Positions 1-9,251 of a DNA stretch of 64,000 nt are shown one piece after another. The notes under the pieces are model-generated. The model ran no database searches and was not told the origin of the DNA. It saw nothing but the letters and a program-made list of their open reading frames with translations. Numbering within the stretch: the stretch's first letter is position 1; each line of letters starts with the position of its first letter. The stretch is from Avibacterium sp. 21-586. Lineage in GTDB: Bacteria; Pseudomonadota; Gammaproteobacteria; Enterobacterales; Pasteurellaceae. A program made the translations under genes and the position numbers. The DNA lies in NCBI RefSeq assembly GCF_026226775.1, contig NZ_JAKKOD010000001.1:124001-188000 (forward strand), given 5' to 3'.

Positions 1-2
1 TA

Positions 3-1145
3 ATGAAAAAATTGCCGCCTTTCCTTGAAATGTATTCTCAGCTTATTGCATTGCCCACCATTAGTAGTGTAGAAGCAGAATTTGATCAATCGAATAAAGC
101 CTTAATTGAGCTGCTTGCCATTTGGCTTGACGATTTAGGCTTTAAAACTAACATTATTCCCGTGGAAGGTAGTCGAAACAAATTCAATTTATTAGCCACT
201 TATGGCGAGGGAGAGGGGGGATTATTGCTGGCTGGGCATACGGACACCGTACCTTTCGATGAAGGACGTTGGCATTTTGACCCTTTCAAACTCACCGAAA
301 AAGACGGTAAATTTTACGGCTTAGGCACAGCGGATATGAAAGGGTTCTTTGCATTTGTGCTAGAAACTTTACGCCATATTGATCTCAGCAAATTAAGCAA
401 ACCGTTACGTATTCTTGCCACTGCAGATGAAGAAACCACACTTTTAGGCGCACGAACGTTCAGCCAGCACAGCCATATCCGCCCAGATTGTGCCATTATC
501 GGTGAGCCAACTTCTTTAAAACCCGTGCGCGCGCATAAAGGGCATATCGGACAAGCCGTGCGAATTATGGGGAAAACAGGGCATTCAAGTGATCCTGACA
601 AAGGTATCAACGCCATTGAATTAATGCACGAAGCGACAGGCTATTTAATGGAAATGCGTAATGAATTAAAAGAAAAATATCACCATTCTGCCTTTGCCAT
701 TCCTTATCCGACAATGAATTTTGGTGCAATTCACGGTGGTGATGCGGTAAACCGTATTTGTGCGTGCTGTGAACTGCATTTTGACATTCGTCCCTTACCA
801 CAAATGCGCCTAGAAGATCTCAATGAAATGTTGCAACAAAAACTGCGTCCAATGTTTGAAAAATGGGGCGATCTCATTTCACTGAAAGCCTTACACGACC
901 CCACCCCAGGTTATGAATGTGAACACTCCGCCCAAGTTGTCCAAGTAGTGGAAAAATTGCTTGGCGAAAAATGCGAAGCGGTAAACTACTGTACTGAAGC
1001 CCCTTTTATTCAACAACTTTGTCCAACATTAGTGCTAGGCCCCGGTTCAATCGAACAAGCTCACCAACCTGATGAATATCTTGCTATCGAATTCATTAAA
1101 CCCACTCAGTCTTTGTTGAATAAGCTGATACAACATTTTTGTTAG
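3..1145 (+). CDS. argE: Acetylornithine deacetylase
   Basis: This is a 380-residue M20 metallopeptidase-family protein that removes the acetyl group from N-acetylornithine in arginine synthesis (cytoplasmic, two metal ions). The metal and catalytic residues are visible in order: H79 and D81 in GHTDTVP, D111 in GTADMKG, E143/E144 in ADEET, E168 in GEPT, and a histidine near the C-terminus in EQAHQPDE. Length matches the family (about 380). The ATG at 3 is almost at the window edge, so the ribosome binding site cannot be seen and an upstream start cannot be excluded, but the N-terminus aligns well with ArgE. DapE is the main alternative; the GEPTSLKP motif and overall length fit ArgE better. 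Confidence 0.93.
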   Translation: MKKLPPFLEMYSQLIALPTISSVEAEFDQSNKALIELLAIWLDDLGFKTNIIPVEGSRNKFNLLATYGEGEGGLLLAGHTDTVPFDEGRWHFDPFKLTEKDGKFYGLGTADMKGFFAFVLETLRHIDLSKLSKPLRILATADEETTLLGARTFSQHSHIRPDCAIIGEPTSLKPVRAHKGHIGQAVRIMGKTGHSSDPDKGINAIELMHEATGYLMEMRNELKEKYHHSAFAIPYPTMNFGAIHGGDAVNRICACCELHFDIRPLPQMRLEDLNEMLQQKLRPMFEKWGDLISLKALHDPTPGYECEHSAQVVQVVEKLLGEKCEAVNYCTEAPFIQQLCPTLVLGPGSIEQAHQPDEYLAIEFIKPTQSLLNKLIQHFC

Positions 1146-1164
1146 GAGTGAAATAGTTATTGAT

Positions 1165-1173
1165 AAGTGCGGT
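1165..1173 (+). repeat. DNA uptake signal sequence (example of many)
   Basis: AAGTGCGGT is the Hin-type uptake signal core of naturally competent Pasteurellaceae. Further forward copies that I located include 6612, 11067, 15810, 19000, 20967, 22022, 27359, 31961, 34438, 34690, 35300, 37055, 52095, 52837 and 55569. Copies also lie near 49095, 49547, 58880, 61372 and 62065. Reverse copies (ACCGCACTT) lie near 5431, 8216, 9861, 11552, 12826, 17202, 19030, 21722, 36703, 40053, 42648, 46983, 47877, 50478, 52864, 55227, 56761, 57378 and 62290. Confidence 0.95.
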
Positions 1174-1203
1174 AGAATTTTTGTATAGATTGGTGTAAAA
1201 GCA

Positions 1204-1233
1204 TAGCAAACGATTGCGCTGGCGTGCTACAAT
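1204..1233 (+). promoter_or_regulatory. purMN promoter with PurR-type operator
   Basis: Bases 1204-1219 match the E. coli PurR consensus (ANGCAANCGNTTNCNT) at 9 of 11 fixed positions; only the two outermost bases differ. Seven to nine bases further on is an extended -10, TGC-TACAAT (1225-1233). The operator therefore covers the place where the -35 would be, the usual layout for repression by PurR with hypoxanthine or guanine. The purM start follows at 1275. Confidence 0.7.
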
Positions 1234-1274
1234 GTGCCAGATTTTTAATAACTCAAGTCATATAGGAAAAAATC

Positions 1275-2312
1275 GTGAGCAAACAATCATTAAGTTACAA
1301 AGATGCGGGTGTGGATATTAATGCTGGCAATGCGTTAGTGGAAAAAATTAAAGCAGATGTAAAGCGCACTACGCGTCCTGAAGTTATTGGTGGATTGGGT
1401 GGCTTTGGTGCACTTTGTGCCTTACCAAGTAAATATAAAGAGCCTATTTTGGTATCAGGCACCGACGGTGTTGGTACAAAATTACGCCTTGCCATTGATT
1501 TGAATAAACACGATACCATCGGCATTGACTTGGTGGCGATGTGCGTTAATGATTTAGTGGTGCAAGGGGCTGAACCGCTATTTTTCCTAGATTATTATGC
1601 CACAGGCAAATTAGACGTAGATGTGGCGGCTAGCGTGATCAAAGGCATTGCCAACGGTTGTGAGCAATCAGGTTGCGCCTTAGTCGGTGGTGAAACCGCA
1701 GAAATGCCGGGAATGTATCATCAAGGTGATTATGATTTAGCGGGTTTCTGTGTGGGGGTGGTAGAGAAGTCAGAAATTATTGACGGCAGCCAAGTGAAAG
1801 TGGGCGATGCGTTGATCGCATTAGGCTCAAGTGGCGCGCATTCCAATGGTTATTCATTAATTCGCAAAGTGATCGAGCGTTCAGGCATCGATCCTGCTAG
1901 CGCAGAATTAGACGGCAAGCCTTTTGCTGATCAAGTGTTAGCGCCAACCAAAATTTATGTCAAATCTATTTTACAATTAATCAAACACGTGCCTGTTCAC
2001 GCCATTTCTCACTTAACGGGTGGTGGCTTTTGGGAAAATATCCCGCGCGTGTTACCGCATAATGTGAAAGCGGTGATCGATGAATCAAGCTGGCAGTGGC
2101 CTGCTATTTTCAACTGGCTACAAGAACAGGGCAATATCGATCGTTATGAAATGTATCGCACCTTTAACTGCGGGGTGGGAATGATTATTGCCTTGCCACA
2201 GGATTACGTGCAAAGCGCTTTGGCGTTATTGCAACAGGCAGGCGAAAAGGCGTGGCAAATTGGTCGCATTGAACGTGCGAGCGAAGGCGAAGCGCAGGTT
2301 GTTATTCGTTAA
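1275..2312 (+). CDS. purM: Phosphoribosylformylglycinamidine cyclo-ligase (AIR synthetase)
   Basis: PurM closes the imidazole ring, turning FGAM into 5-aminoimidazole ribotide with ATP (step 5 of purine synthesis). The 345-residue length is typical. Visible family signatures are the N-terminal YKDAGVDI, the glycine-rich [10 protein letters not shown] loop, [11 protein letters not shown], and [13 protein letters not shown] near the C-terminus. The start is a GTG at 1275, set by an AGGA at 1264-1267; no nearby ATG fits. It is the first gene of purMN, with a PurR-like operator upstream, and its stop overlaps the purN start (TAATG). Confidence 0.97.
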   Translation: MSKQSLSYKDAGVDINAGNALVEKIKADVKRTTRPEVIGGLGGFGALCALPSKYKEPILVSGTDGVGTKLRLAIDLNKHDTIGIDLVAMCVNDLVVQGAEPLFFLDYYATGKLDVDVAASVIKGIANGCEQSGCALVGGETAEMPGMYHQGDYDLAGFCVGVVEKSEIIDGSQVKVGDALIALGSSGAHSNGYSLIRKVIERSGIDPASAELDGKPFADQVLAPTKIYVKSILQLIKHVPVHAISHLTGGGFWENIPRVLPHNVKAVIDESSWQWPAIFNWLQEQGNIDRYEMYRTFNCGVGMIIALPQDYVQSALALLQQAGEKAWQIGRIERASEGEAQVVIR

Positions 2313-2950
2313 TGAAAAAGATCGTTGTACTAATTTCTGGGGAAGGGCAGACCTTACAAAGCATTATTGATGCCTGCAAGGTGGGAGATATTCCTGCGCA
2401 AATTTGTGCTGTTATCTCCAATAAAGCAAGCGCTTATGGATTACAGCGCGCAAAAATGGCGGAAATTCCAACCGCACTTTTTGAGCGCAAAGATTACGCC
2501 GATAATCTAGCGATGGATCGGGCTATCGGTGATTATATTGCCGAGCTTGGTGCAGATTTAATTGTGCTAGCTGGTTATATGAAGATCCTGACCGCTGAAT
2601 TTACGCAACGCTTTGCGGGTAAAATTCTCAATATTCATCCTTCGTTGTTGCCGAAATATCCTGGCTTACATACTTATCAACGAGCCTTACAAGCAGGCGA
2701 AAAAGAGCACGGTACAACAGTGCATTTTGTCAATGAAGAAGTGGACGGTGGTGCAATTGTGTTGCAAGCTAAAGTCCCCATTTTTCCTGATGATGAAGTT
2801 AATGATATTGAGCAGCGGGTGAAATATCAAGAGCAGCAAATTTATCCTTTAGTTATAAATTGGTTTGTTAGTGAACGATTAATATTTAAAAATGGTAAGG
2901 TTTATTTAGATGATTTGGTCTTACCAGCAAAAGGCTATGCACCAGAATGA
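2312..2950 (+). CDS. purN: Phosphoribosylglycinamide formyltransferase 1
   Basis: PurN transfers a formyl group from 10-formyl-tetrahydrofolate to GAR in purine synthesis. The 212-residue protein carries the family hallmarks: ISGEGQTLQSII at the N-terminus for phosphate binding, and the catalytic block NIHPSLLPKYPG, followed by HGTTVHFVNEEVDGG with the active-site histidine and aspartate. It starts on the ATG that shares one base with the purM stop, so translation is probably coupled. purM-purN is the standard gammaproteobacterial pair. Confidence 0.97.
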   Translation: MKKIVVLISGEGQTLQSIIDACKVGDIPAQICAVISNKASAYGLQRAKMAEIPTALFERKDYADNLAMDRAIGDYIAELGADLIVLAGYMKILTAEFTQRFAGKILNIHPSLLPKYPGLHTYQRALQAGEKEHGTTVHFVNEEVDGGAIVLQAKVPIFPDDEVNDIEQRVKYQEQQIYPLVINWFVSERLIFKNGKVYLDDLVLPAKGYAPE

Positions 2951-3076
2951 TTTGTGTAAAAAATAGCCGCGCGTTAATACTTTTTTATAAAATATAAGTC
3001 CTTTTTACTAAAGGTGCGGTCATTTTGTATAAATTTTTGTTATAGTAAGGCAAATTTTTTACTTATCGGGATCGTA

Positions 3077-3625
3077 ATGACAGAAAAAATTATTATTGAT
3101 GAAGATCGATTTATGCGAACGATTTCTCGAATTGCGCATGAACTTATTGAAAAGCATCAAGATTTAGACCAATTAGTTATTGTGGGTATCAAGCGCCGTG
3201 GCGCAGAGATTGCCACTCTTATCAAGCGTAAGATTTTTGATCTGACTGGCAAAGCGTTACCCTCAATGGATTTGGATATTACCTTTTATCGGGATGATTT
3301 AGAATATATTGAACCGCAGAATCGTTCTCCTGTGTATAGTGGAACATCGAATTATCTTAATATACAGGATAAAATTGTTATTTTGATTGATGATGTATTG
3401 TTTACAGGGCGTACGATTCGTGCTGCGTTAGATGCGCTAATTGATTTTGGACGAGCAGCAAAAGTAGAGTTAGTAATTTTTGTCGATCGGGGGCACCGAG
3501 AGTTACCTATTCGGGCTGATTATGTTGGAAAAAATATTCCAACAAGTCGAAGTGAGAAAATTCAAGTTCGTACAATGAAATTTGATCAGTGTTATGAAGT
3601 GGTATTACAAGCAAAGAATAAGTGA
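3077..3625 (+). CDS. pyrR: Bifunctional PyrR: pyr operon regulator / uracil phosphoribosyltransferase
   Basis: This 182-residue protein has the PyrR/type I phosphoribosyltransferase fold. Visible are IVGIKRRGAEIA, a DITFYRDD segment, the PRPP-binding loop VILIDDVLFTGRTIRAAL and the late FVDRGHRELPIRADYVG block that is typical of PyrR. In Gram-positives PyrR binds pyr mRNA and causes attenuation; in Pasteurellaceae the family is present, but I see no PyrR-binding loop here and its regulatory role is uncertain. An in-frame start at 3014 exists, but its extra 21 residues are unlike the family, so the ATG at 3077 is preferred. No other pyrimidine gene is adjacent; surA follows 59 bases on. Confidence 0.9.
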   Translation: MTEKIIIDEDRFMRTISRIAHELIEKHQDLDQLVIVGIKRRGAEIATLIKRKIFDLTGKALPSMDLDITFYRDDLEYIEPQNRSPVYSGTSNYLNIQDKIVILIDDVLFTGRTIRAALDALIDFGRAAKVELVIFVDRGHRELPIRADYVGKNIPTSRSEKIQVRTMKFDQCYEVVLQAKNK

Positions 3626-3684
3626 ACCTTTGCAGAAAATAATTATCTAATAAATCGTAGTTTAACTTAATAAATGGAATCACA

Positions 3685-4629
3685 ATGAAATTATTGAATA
3701 TTAAGACGTTATTTTTATCAATCTTTGCTTTATTTAGTTTTACTGAGGGGGTACAAGCTGTAGAGCGTGTTGTGGCAACGGTGAATGATGTACCAATCTT
3801 AGAGAGTCAAGTTAAACGTGCTTTGGGTAAAAAGCCAGATAATGCTAATAATCGACAAGTGGCATTAAATAGTATTATTGATGAATTTCTTGTACAACAG
3901 GCAATAAAAAAGTCAGGAGTACAAGTGAACTCAGCTAAAGTGGATCAGGTTATTGAAGGTATAGCAGCGCAAAATGGGTTAACCTTTGGACAACTTCTTG
4001 ATGCACTTGATTATCAAGGTATTAGCTATTCACAATTCCGTCAGCAAATTACTAATCAATTATTAATGAGCGAAGTACGCAACAAGGTGATTGGTGAAAG
4101 TATTGGTGTGAACCAAGAAGAAGTGCAAGCACTTGGACAAAAACTGCTACAACAGGCACGTGCCCAAGGTGCAGAAAAGAAAGTAATGGGAACAGAATAT
4201 AAAGTACGTCATATCTTATTGAAATTAAACCCATTATTGAATGATGCTCAAGCAAAAGCAGAATTAAACAAAGTGCGTGCTGATATTCAAAATGGCCGTA
4301 TAACCTTTGCGGATGCGGCATTGCAATATTCTAAAGATTATTTATCTGGGGCGAATGGTGGAAACCTTGGCTTTGCTTTCCCAGAAGTTTATGTACCACC
4401 TTTTGCGAAAGTGGTGCAAACTACTAAGAAAGGCGTAATCTCTGCCCCCTTTAAAACTGAATTTGGCTGGCATATTTTAGAAGTAACTGATACTCGTCAG
4501 GGAGATCGTACACAGCAAGCTTATATGCAAAAAGCATATCAACAGATTATAAATCAACAAATTCAAACCTATTCTAAAGATTGGTTAATTGCATTACGAA
4601 AACAAGCGAATATTCAATACTTCAATTAA
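3685..4629 (+). CDS. surA: Periplasmic peptidyl-prolyl isomerase / outer-membrane protein chaperone SurA
   Basis: SurA escorts unfolded outer-membrane proteins across the periplasm. A signal peptide is clear, with cleavage expected after A25 (VQA/VE). The N-terminal chaperone domain follows, beginning VVATVNDVPILES and including FGQLLDALDYQGISYSQFR. One parvulin domain is present from about residue 170 (KVRHILLKL to FGWHILEVTD). At 314 residues it is shorter than E. coli SurA (428, two parvulin domains) and matches the one-parvulin Haemophilus form. It is followed by a terminator and then rsmA, the order also found in enterobacteria (surA-pdxA-rsmA) with pdxA missing. Confidence 0.92.
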   Translation: MKLLNIKTLFLSIFALFSFTEGVQAVERVVATVNDVPILESQVKRALGKKPDNANNRQVALNSIIDEFLVQQAIKKSGVQVNSAKVDQVIEGIAAQNGLTFGQLLDALDYQGISYSQFRQQITNQLLMSEVRNKVIGESIGVNQEEVQALGQKLLQQARAQGAEKKVMGTEYKVRHILLKLNPLLNDAQAKAELNKVRADIQNGRITFADAALQYSKDYLSGANGGNLGFAFPEVYVPPFAKVVQTTKKGVISAPFKTEFGWHILEVTDTRQGDRTQQAYMQKAYQQIINQQIQTYSKDWLIALRKQANIQYFN

Positions 4630-4635
4630 TGGAAA

Positions 4636-4666
4636 AAATCCCAGCCATAAACTGGGATTTTGTTTT
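4636..4666 (+). terminator. Rho-independent terminator after surA
   Basis: The stem AAATCCCAG/CTGGGATTT (4636-4644 with 4652-4660) has a seven-base loop and a T-rich tail (TGTTTT). Confidence 0.8.
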
Positions 4667-4700
4667 ATAATAGCCCGTCTTTTTTAACTTGATAAAAAAT

Positions 4701-5537
4701 ATGAATTCAAAAAAACATTTAGGCCATACTGCACGTAAGCGGTTTGGGCAGAACTTTTTATTTGATCAAAATATTATTCAAAGTATTGTAGCTGCAATTT
4801 ATCCGCAGCCTGAACAGTTTTTGGTAGAAATTGGGCCTGGCTTAGGTGCGTTGACTGAACCGGTAGGGGAGCGAGTTGAACATCTTACTGTAGTGGAGTT
4901 GGATAGAGATTTAGCAGAACGTTTACGTCATCACCCATTTTTACATCAAAAACTCACAGTGATAGAAGCTGATGCGATGCAATTTGATTTTGCCGCCCTT
5001 TACCGAGAGCAAAATTTGGCAGAAAAAAATCAAAAGTTACGTATTTTCGGTAATCTTCCCTATAACATTTCTACACCATTAATGTTTCATTTATTTCGCT
5101 ATTGCGGACAAATTCAAGATATGCACTTTATGTTGCAAAAAGAAGTGGTGAAACGTCTATGTGCAGCACCAAATACGAAAGCTTACGGACGGCTAACTAT
5201 TATGGCACAGTATTTTTGTCAAGTTATGCCAGTGTTAGAAGTGCCGCCAAGCGCATTCAAGCCAGCACCAAAAGTAGATTCGGCAGTGGTACGTTTAATT
5301 CCACACAGCACGCCTCCTCACCCAGTGAAGGATTTATATTGGCTTAACCGTGTGTGTACGCAAGCCTTTAATCAACGCCGTAAAACTTTGCGTAATGCGC
5401 TTTCTACGCTATTTTCTGCGGAAAATCTCACCGCACTTGGGATAGATTTAAATGCGCGGGCTGAAAACCTTTCTATTGCTGATTATGCTAAGTTAGCAAA
5501 CTGGCTGACGGATAATGTAGAAAAAAATGACGAATAA
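4701..5537 (+). CDS. rsmA: 16S rRNA dimethyladenosine transferase
   Basis: RsmA (KsgA) dimethylates A1518 and A1519 of 16S rRNA late in 30S assembly. The 278-residue protein begins with [12 protein letters not shown], then the SAM-binding motif [20 protein letters not shown], and the catalytic NLPYNIS, with [21 protein letters not shown] behind it. A longer frame exists from a TTG at 4689, but the ATG at 4701 gives the family's usual MNSKKHLGH start. No clear Shine-Dalgarno is visible. It ends just before a perfect palindrome that serves it and the convergent pirin gene. Confidence 0.96.
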   Translation: MNSKKHLGHTARKRFGQNFLFDQNIIQSIVAAIYPQPEQFLVEIGPGLGALTEPVGERVEHLTVVELDRDLAERLRHHPFLHQKLTVIEADAMQFDFAALYREQNLAEKNQKLRIFGNLPYNISTPLMFHLFRYCGQIQDMHFMLQKEVVKRLCAAPNTKAYGRLTIMAQYFCQVMPVLEVPPSAFKPAPKVDSAVVRLIPHSTPPHPVKDLYWLNRVCTQAFNQRRKTLRNALSTLFSAENLTALGIDLNARAENLSIADYAKLANWLTDNVEKNDE

Positions 5538-5540
5538 AAA

Positions 5541-5570
5541 AATCCCTTACTAAAATTTTAGTAAGGGATT
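5541..5570. terminator. Bidirectional terminator between rsmA and pirin
   Basis: A perfect 30-base palindrome, with A-rich sequence on its left side and TGTGTTTTG on its right side, so it can end transcription from both directions. Confidence 0.85.
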
Positions 5571-5585
5571 GTGTTTTGTCGCTAT

Positions 5586-6299
5586 TTATACCGTCATTGG
5601 TACTTCCATTAACAAAATTTCTGTATGGCTGTCAGCAATAATATCGAAATTCTCTGTATCCCATACACCTAAACCATCGCGAGTTGATAATTTTTGTCCA
5701 GTAACAGTGGCATCACCTTTTAGTACAAAAGCATATACACCGTTACCCACTTTATGTAGGTGGTAAGTTTTTTCTGTTCCTTTATCAAATTTTGCTAATG
5801 AGAACCACGCATCTTGGTGAATCCATACGCCGTCATCATCCGCATTTGGTGAAAGGATCTGTTGGAAATCATTAGGTTTTGCACCATCAGCAATGCTAAT
5901 TTGTTGATAACGTGGCGTTACATTCCGTTTATTCGGGAAGACCCAAATTTGTAGAAATTGGGTTGGAATATCCGCATTTGGATTCATTTCGCTATGGCTT
6001 ACACCAGTTCCTGCAGACATCACTTGGATGTCACCTTGACGAATCACACTTCCATTTCCCATACTGTCTTTATGAGCTAAATCACCACTTAATGGGATTG
6101 AAATAATTTCCATATTATCGTGTGGATGTGTAGCAAAACCCATACCACCTTCTACATAATCATCATTGATCACACGCAATGCACCAAAATGGATACGTGC
6201 TGGATCATAATAATTGGCAAAGCTAAAAGTATGACGACTTTTTAACCAACCGTGATCTGCATTTCCACGGCTATCTGCTGAATGATATAATATTTTCAT
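5586..6299 (-). CDS. Pirin family protein (YhhW-type, quercetinase-like cupin)
   Basis: A 237-residue two-cupin pirin. Members such as E. coli YhhW bind one metal ion and some cleave quercetin; the biological substrate is usually unknown. The metal ligands of the N-terminal cupin are intact: H58 and H60 (ATHPHDNME), H102 and E104 (GVSHSEMN). The MKILYHSADSRG start at 6299 with AGG upstream is chosen over the in-frame codon 12 residues earlier. It is monocistronic, converging on rsmA. The level of identity within the family suggests a cytoplasmic enzyme, but the specific role is not shown by sequence. Confidence 0.88.
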   Translation of the reverse strand: MKILYHSADSRGNADHGWLKSRHTFSFANYYDPARIHFGALRVINDDYVEGGMGFATHPHDNMEIISIPLSGDLAHKDSMGNGSVIRQGDIQVMSAGTGVSHSEMNPNADIPTQFLQIWVFPNKRNVTPRYQQISIADGAKPNDFQQILSPNADDDGVWIHQDAWFSLAKFDKGTEKTYHLHKVGNGVYAFVLKGDATVTGQKLSTRDGLGVWDTENFDIIADSHTEILLMEVPMTV

Positions 6300-6418
6300 A
6301 TTAACACGCCTAAATTTTAAATTTGTTAAAATCATTTATTTACGGCGATATTCTACCTTTTCTTTTCGGAAGAAAAAGGCGATAAAAATGAAAAGACTTT
6401 TTATCAATAGTAAAAAAT

Positions 6419-6442
6419 AAGACGCCCCTATTGGTGCGTCTT
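6419..6442 (-). terminator. Terminator after mltB
   Basis: Stem AAGACGC/GCGTCTT (6419-6425 with 6436-6442). Read on the minus strand it is followed by TTATTTTTTA. Confidence 0.75.
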
Positions 6443-6452
6443 GGTGGTGCTG

Positions 6453-7541
6453 TTATTGCACACTTGCCCTGATTCGATCGGCAAACATTCCAATACTTAC
6501 CGCAAAATAATTGGATCGGTTCCAATCAAGCAAGGTGCGGAAATTATTTGACACTAAGAAAGCGCGACCATTTTCACCGTCTGGTTGCACAAGCCATAAT
6601 TTTGCGTGAGAAAGTGCGGTGAAATTTTGTGTACTTTCTGAGTTAAATGATTTGAGTTCAACGCCCTGAGCTTGCCAATCCTGCAGTGAACGCGCTTTGT
6701 GCTTTTCAATGCCAGCGAAACTTGGGCTAATGTACTGATTTAAACGCACTTCCACGCCCCAAGGCAATTTATCGTTCCAGCCGACAGTATGCAAATAACG
6801 AGCGATAGAAGCGAAGACATCATAGTGGTTTTTCCAAATATCTTTCTCACCATCATCATTACCGTCTGCTGCATAGCTGAGATAAGAACTTGGCATAAAT
6901 TGCGTTTGCCCCATTGCGCCAGCCCACGAACCTTTCATTTTATGGCGCTGAATATGATCACGTTCTAACATTTTCATTGCGGCAATAAATTCTTTACTAA
7001 ATAACGGTTCACGGCGACCATCAAAGGCAAGGGTGGCTAATACAGAAAGCACATCATAATAACCTTGATAATAACCGAAGCTACTTTCCATTCCCCATAA
7101 CGCCATTAAATATTCTTTTTGTACACCAAATTTTTTGCTCGCCTTTTCTAATTGCGGTAATTGTTCCCAATAACGTTGTTCTGCGACATTCACCTTATTT
7201 GTGGTCAGTACTCGATTAAGATAATTCGTTACCCCATTAGGATTGAATACTCTTGGTTCATTGGGGTTACGTTTTTTTATTTTTCCCGCTTGTTGTTTAT
7301 CCAATGCCACTGCTTTAGGAATATATTGAATATTTTGTTGTGCATTTAGCACCGCACTTGAAACCCCTTGCCCAGCCGCTTTGGCTTTTAAAAATTGTAC
7401 ATAATCATCAAAATTATCTAATGTACGAGGTTTATTATATTGAGTATTGGCACTCACAGCTTTAATAGAATGGCTACTTGAACAAGCAGATAATAAAACC
7501 ATCGAAAATAATGAAGTAAAAATTAATTTTTTGTTAAACAT
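6453..7541 (-). CDS. mltB: Membrane-bound lytic murein transglycosylase B family lipoprotein
   Basis: This enzyme cleaves peptidoglycan glycan chains, leaving 1,6-anhydro-MurNAc ends. The N-terminus is a lipoprotein signal with lipobox LSAC (C20). The SLT2 core contains the catalytic glutamate at E152 in ALWGMESSFGYYQG, followed by RREPLFSKEFIAAM, GSWAGAMGQTQFMPSSY and the DIWKNHYDVFASIARYL block. The 362-residue length fits the MltB group. It is probably anchored in the outer membrane. It sits just downstream of the surface glycan genes (22 bases after the last one) but is not obviously part of that pathway. Confidence 0.92.
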   Translation of the reverse strand: MFNKKLIFTSLFSMVLLSACSSSHSIKAVSANTQYNKPRTLDNFDDYVQFLKAKAAGQGVSSAVLNAQQNIQYIPKAVALDKQQAGKIKKRNPNEPRVFNPNGVTNYLNRVLTTNKVNVAEQRYWEQLPQLEKASKKFGVQKEYLMALWGMESSFGYYQGYYDVLSVLATLAFDGRREPLFSKEFIAAMKMLERDHIQRHKMKGSWAGAMGQTQFMPSSYLSYAADGNDDGEKDIWKNHYDVFASIARYLHTVGWNDKLPWGVEVRLNQYISPSFAGIEKHKARSLQDWQAQGVELKSFNSESTQNFTALSHAKLWLVQPDGENGRAFLVSNNFRTLLDWNRSNYFAVSIGMFADRIRASVQ

Positions 7542-7563
7542 TGGCTTTCCTTAAAATAAAATA

Positions 7564-8367
7564 TTATTTGCGTAAAAACTTATAGACGATTTTTAATAAT
7601 GATACAGGTAATAAACGTGGTAAAACACGCAATAAAAACACGATAAATCCTGAAATCGTGGATTGTAATTTAACGTTGCGTTTGAGTTTAAATAAATTCC
7701 ACTCACATTTTGCTTGCGCTAAGCCACGGCGGCGAGAAACCATTCCATTGCCTACGCGAGCATAAACTAAAATATCAGGCAAATTCGCCACATTTTGCGG
7801 ATATTTCGCCACCAAGTTTATCCATAAATAATAATCTTCCTGAATATCTTGATAACCGCCAGCCGCTAATACGGCAGATTTTTGATAAGCCACAGTCATA
7901 TGGTTGAAAGGGCAGCGCGTTTTTGTGAATTCGACAATTTCTTTCGGCTGGGTTGGCACATTGCGATAACTCACAATGTCTTGCATATTCTTGTCAAATT
8001 CGGCAATTTGTCCGCCAAAGATAATGGTTTCAGGATTTTGCTTAATGAAATTTACTTGTTTTTCAAAACGTTGCGGATCGCAAATATCATCGGTATCCAT
8101 ACGGAAAACCCATTCGTTGGCACAATGTAACAATCCTTCATTTAATGCTTTGCCCAATCCTTGATTTACTGGAAGCTTCACTAATTTTAGCGGTAAAAAT
8201 TCAGCAAAATTTTGCACCGCACTTTCTAATTCGGGCGTAACGGCACCGTCAAACACTAAGACAATTTCATCTGCTGGCAAGGTTTGCACGCGCAAACTTT
8301 CTAAACATTCACGCAAGAATTGTGGATTTTCCTTAATATATAAGGACATTAAAACTGAGAACTTCAT
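7564..8367 (-). CDS. Family 2 glycosyltransferase (surface glycan locus)
   Basis: A 267-residue GT-A fold transferase. It opens with FSVLMSLYIKENPQFLRECL, has the nucleotide-sugar motif FRMDTDDICDPQRFEKQ (the DxD equivalent is DTDD), and a GGYQDIQEDYYLW acceptor-side motif. Members like AmsE and the Haemophilus LOS transferases add a hexose or HexNAc to a lipid-linked or core sugar. The C-terminal part is basic and hydrophobic and probably holds it to the inner membrane. It is the last gene of the minus-strand glycan operon; its start shares its first base region with the stop of the upstream transferase. Donor and acceptor cannot be read from the sequence. Confidence 0.88.
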   Translation of the reverse strand: MKFSVLMSLYIKENPQFLRECLESLRVQTLPADEIVLVFDGAVTPELESAVQNFAEFLPLKLVKLPVNQGLGKALNEGLLHCANEWVFRMDTDDICDPQRFEKQVNFIKQNPETIIFGGQIAEFDKNMQDIVSYRNVPTQPKEIVEFTKTRCPFNHMTVAYQKSAVLAAGGYQDIQEDYYLWINLVAKYPQNVANLPDILVYARVGNGMVSRRRGLAQAKCEWNLFKLKRNVKLQSTISGFIVFLLRVLPRLLPVSLLKIVYKFLRK

Positions 8368-9251
8368 TAAATAAACCTTTTCAAATGAATAGCTAATTTG
8401 GGTGAAATAAAAATGATGATCGCAATAATCAGCGGTTTAATATTTTTGTTTAATTTAAACATTTTCCAATAATAAATTCCTGCTTTGCGCGATAAATTCA
8501 TAATATACGGATAGGCGAGCATATAAAGTGAATTTAGGGCAAAGTTTTTATGTTGGATTGGCGTTTTCACATAATTCTTCTCAATAAAACCGATTGCTTG
8601 TTCTGTATTCGTTAAATTGGTTGAAACACTGGAACGTTGGGTATGAAAAGTACATTCTGTTAAAGCCTGATCAACATAGAGCGGTTTTAATTCAGGTGAT
8701 GAAATTACTTTTAATACAAATTCATAATCTTCTAAAGATTTTAATTGCGTTGAAAGCCCACCTAAAGCGAAAAAGAAAGATTTCTTAATCCCAATCATCG
8801 GCATTCCACCAATTTTATTCGCCAGTAAAATATTATCTAATGTAAGATCTTTTTGCTGTATAAAAGGGTGAGTAAAATAGCTAAACTTTTCATTCACCAT
8901 TACACATTTTGCAGGGTGGTAAATAAAATTCACTTCAGGATTTTGCGTAATTTGCTGCGCTAAAATCTCACATTTCGACTTTTCAAAACGATCATCATCA
9001 TCTAAAAATAACAGCCAATCTTGCGTTGCATTTCTTGCTCCAATATTACGGCTTTCCGCCGCACCTTGGTTTTGCTCATTACGAATAACGGTTATACGAA
9101 AAGGATAATCTTTTTCTACCACTACTTTTTCTTTTGAGCAATCATCAACAATAATAACTTCAAAGTTATGCTCGCTTTGCTGCGTTAAGCTCTCTAATAA
9201 AGCAGGGATTTCGGCTTGCCGATTATAAGATGGCACAATAATACTAAACAT
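8367..9251 (-). CDS. Family 2 glycosyltransferase (surface glycan locus)
   Basis: A 294-residue GT2 protein beginning MFSIIVPSYNRQAEIPALLESL, with VIIVDDCSKE and the metal-binding LLFLDDDDRFEKSK motif. The C-terminal 60 residues carry a hydrophobic stretch (LIIAIIIFISPKLAI) that suggests membrane association. The frame extends 17 residues upstream, but the ATG at 9251 has an AAGGAA ribosome site and gives the classic GT2 start; it overlaps the end of the Wzy-like gene by 8 bases. Part of the six-gene glycan operon. Sugar specificity is unknown. Confidence 0.87.
   Translation of the reverse strand: MFSIIVPSYNRQAEIPALLESLTQQSEHNFEVIIVDDCSKEKVVVEKDYPFRITVIRNEQNQGAAESRNIGARNATQDWLLFLDDDDRFEKSKCEILAQQITQNPEVNFIYHPAKCVMVNEKFSYFTHPFIQQKDLTLDNILLANKIGGMPMIGIKKSFFFALGGLSTQLKSLEDYEFVLKVISSPELKPLYVDQALTECTFHTQRSSVSTNLTNTEQAIGFIEKNYVKTPIQHKNFALNSLYMLAYPYIMNLSRKAGIYYWKMFKLNKNIKPLIIAIIIFISPKLAIHLKRFI

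Noticed and set aside
6340-6525. Short ORF between the pirin gene and mltB
   Set aside because: It overlaps the mltB 3' end and its terminator in another frame and has no coding texture.
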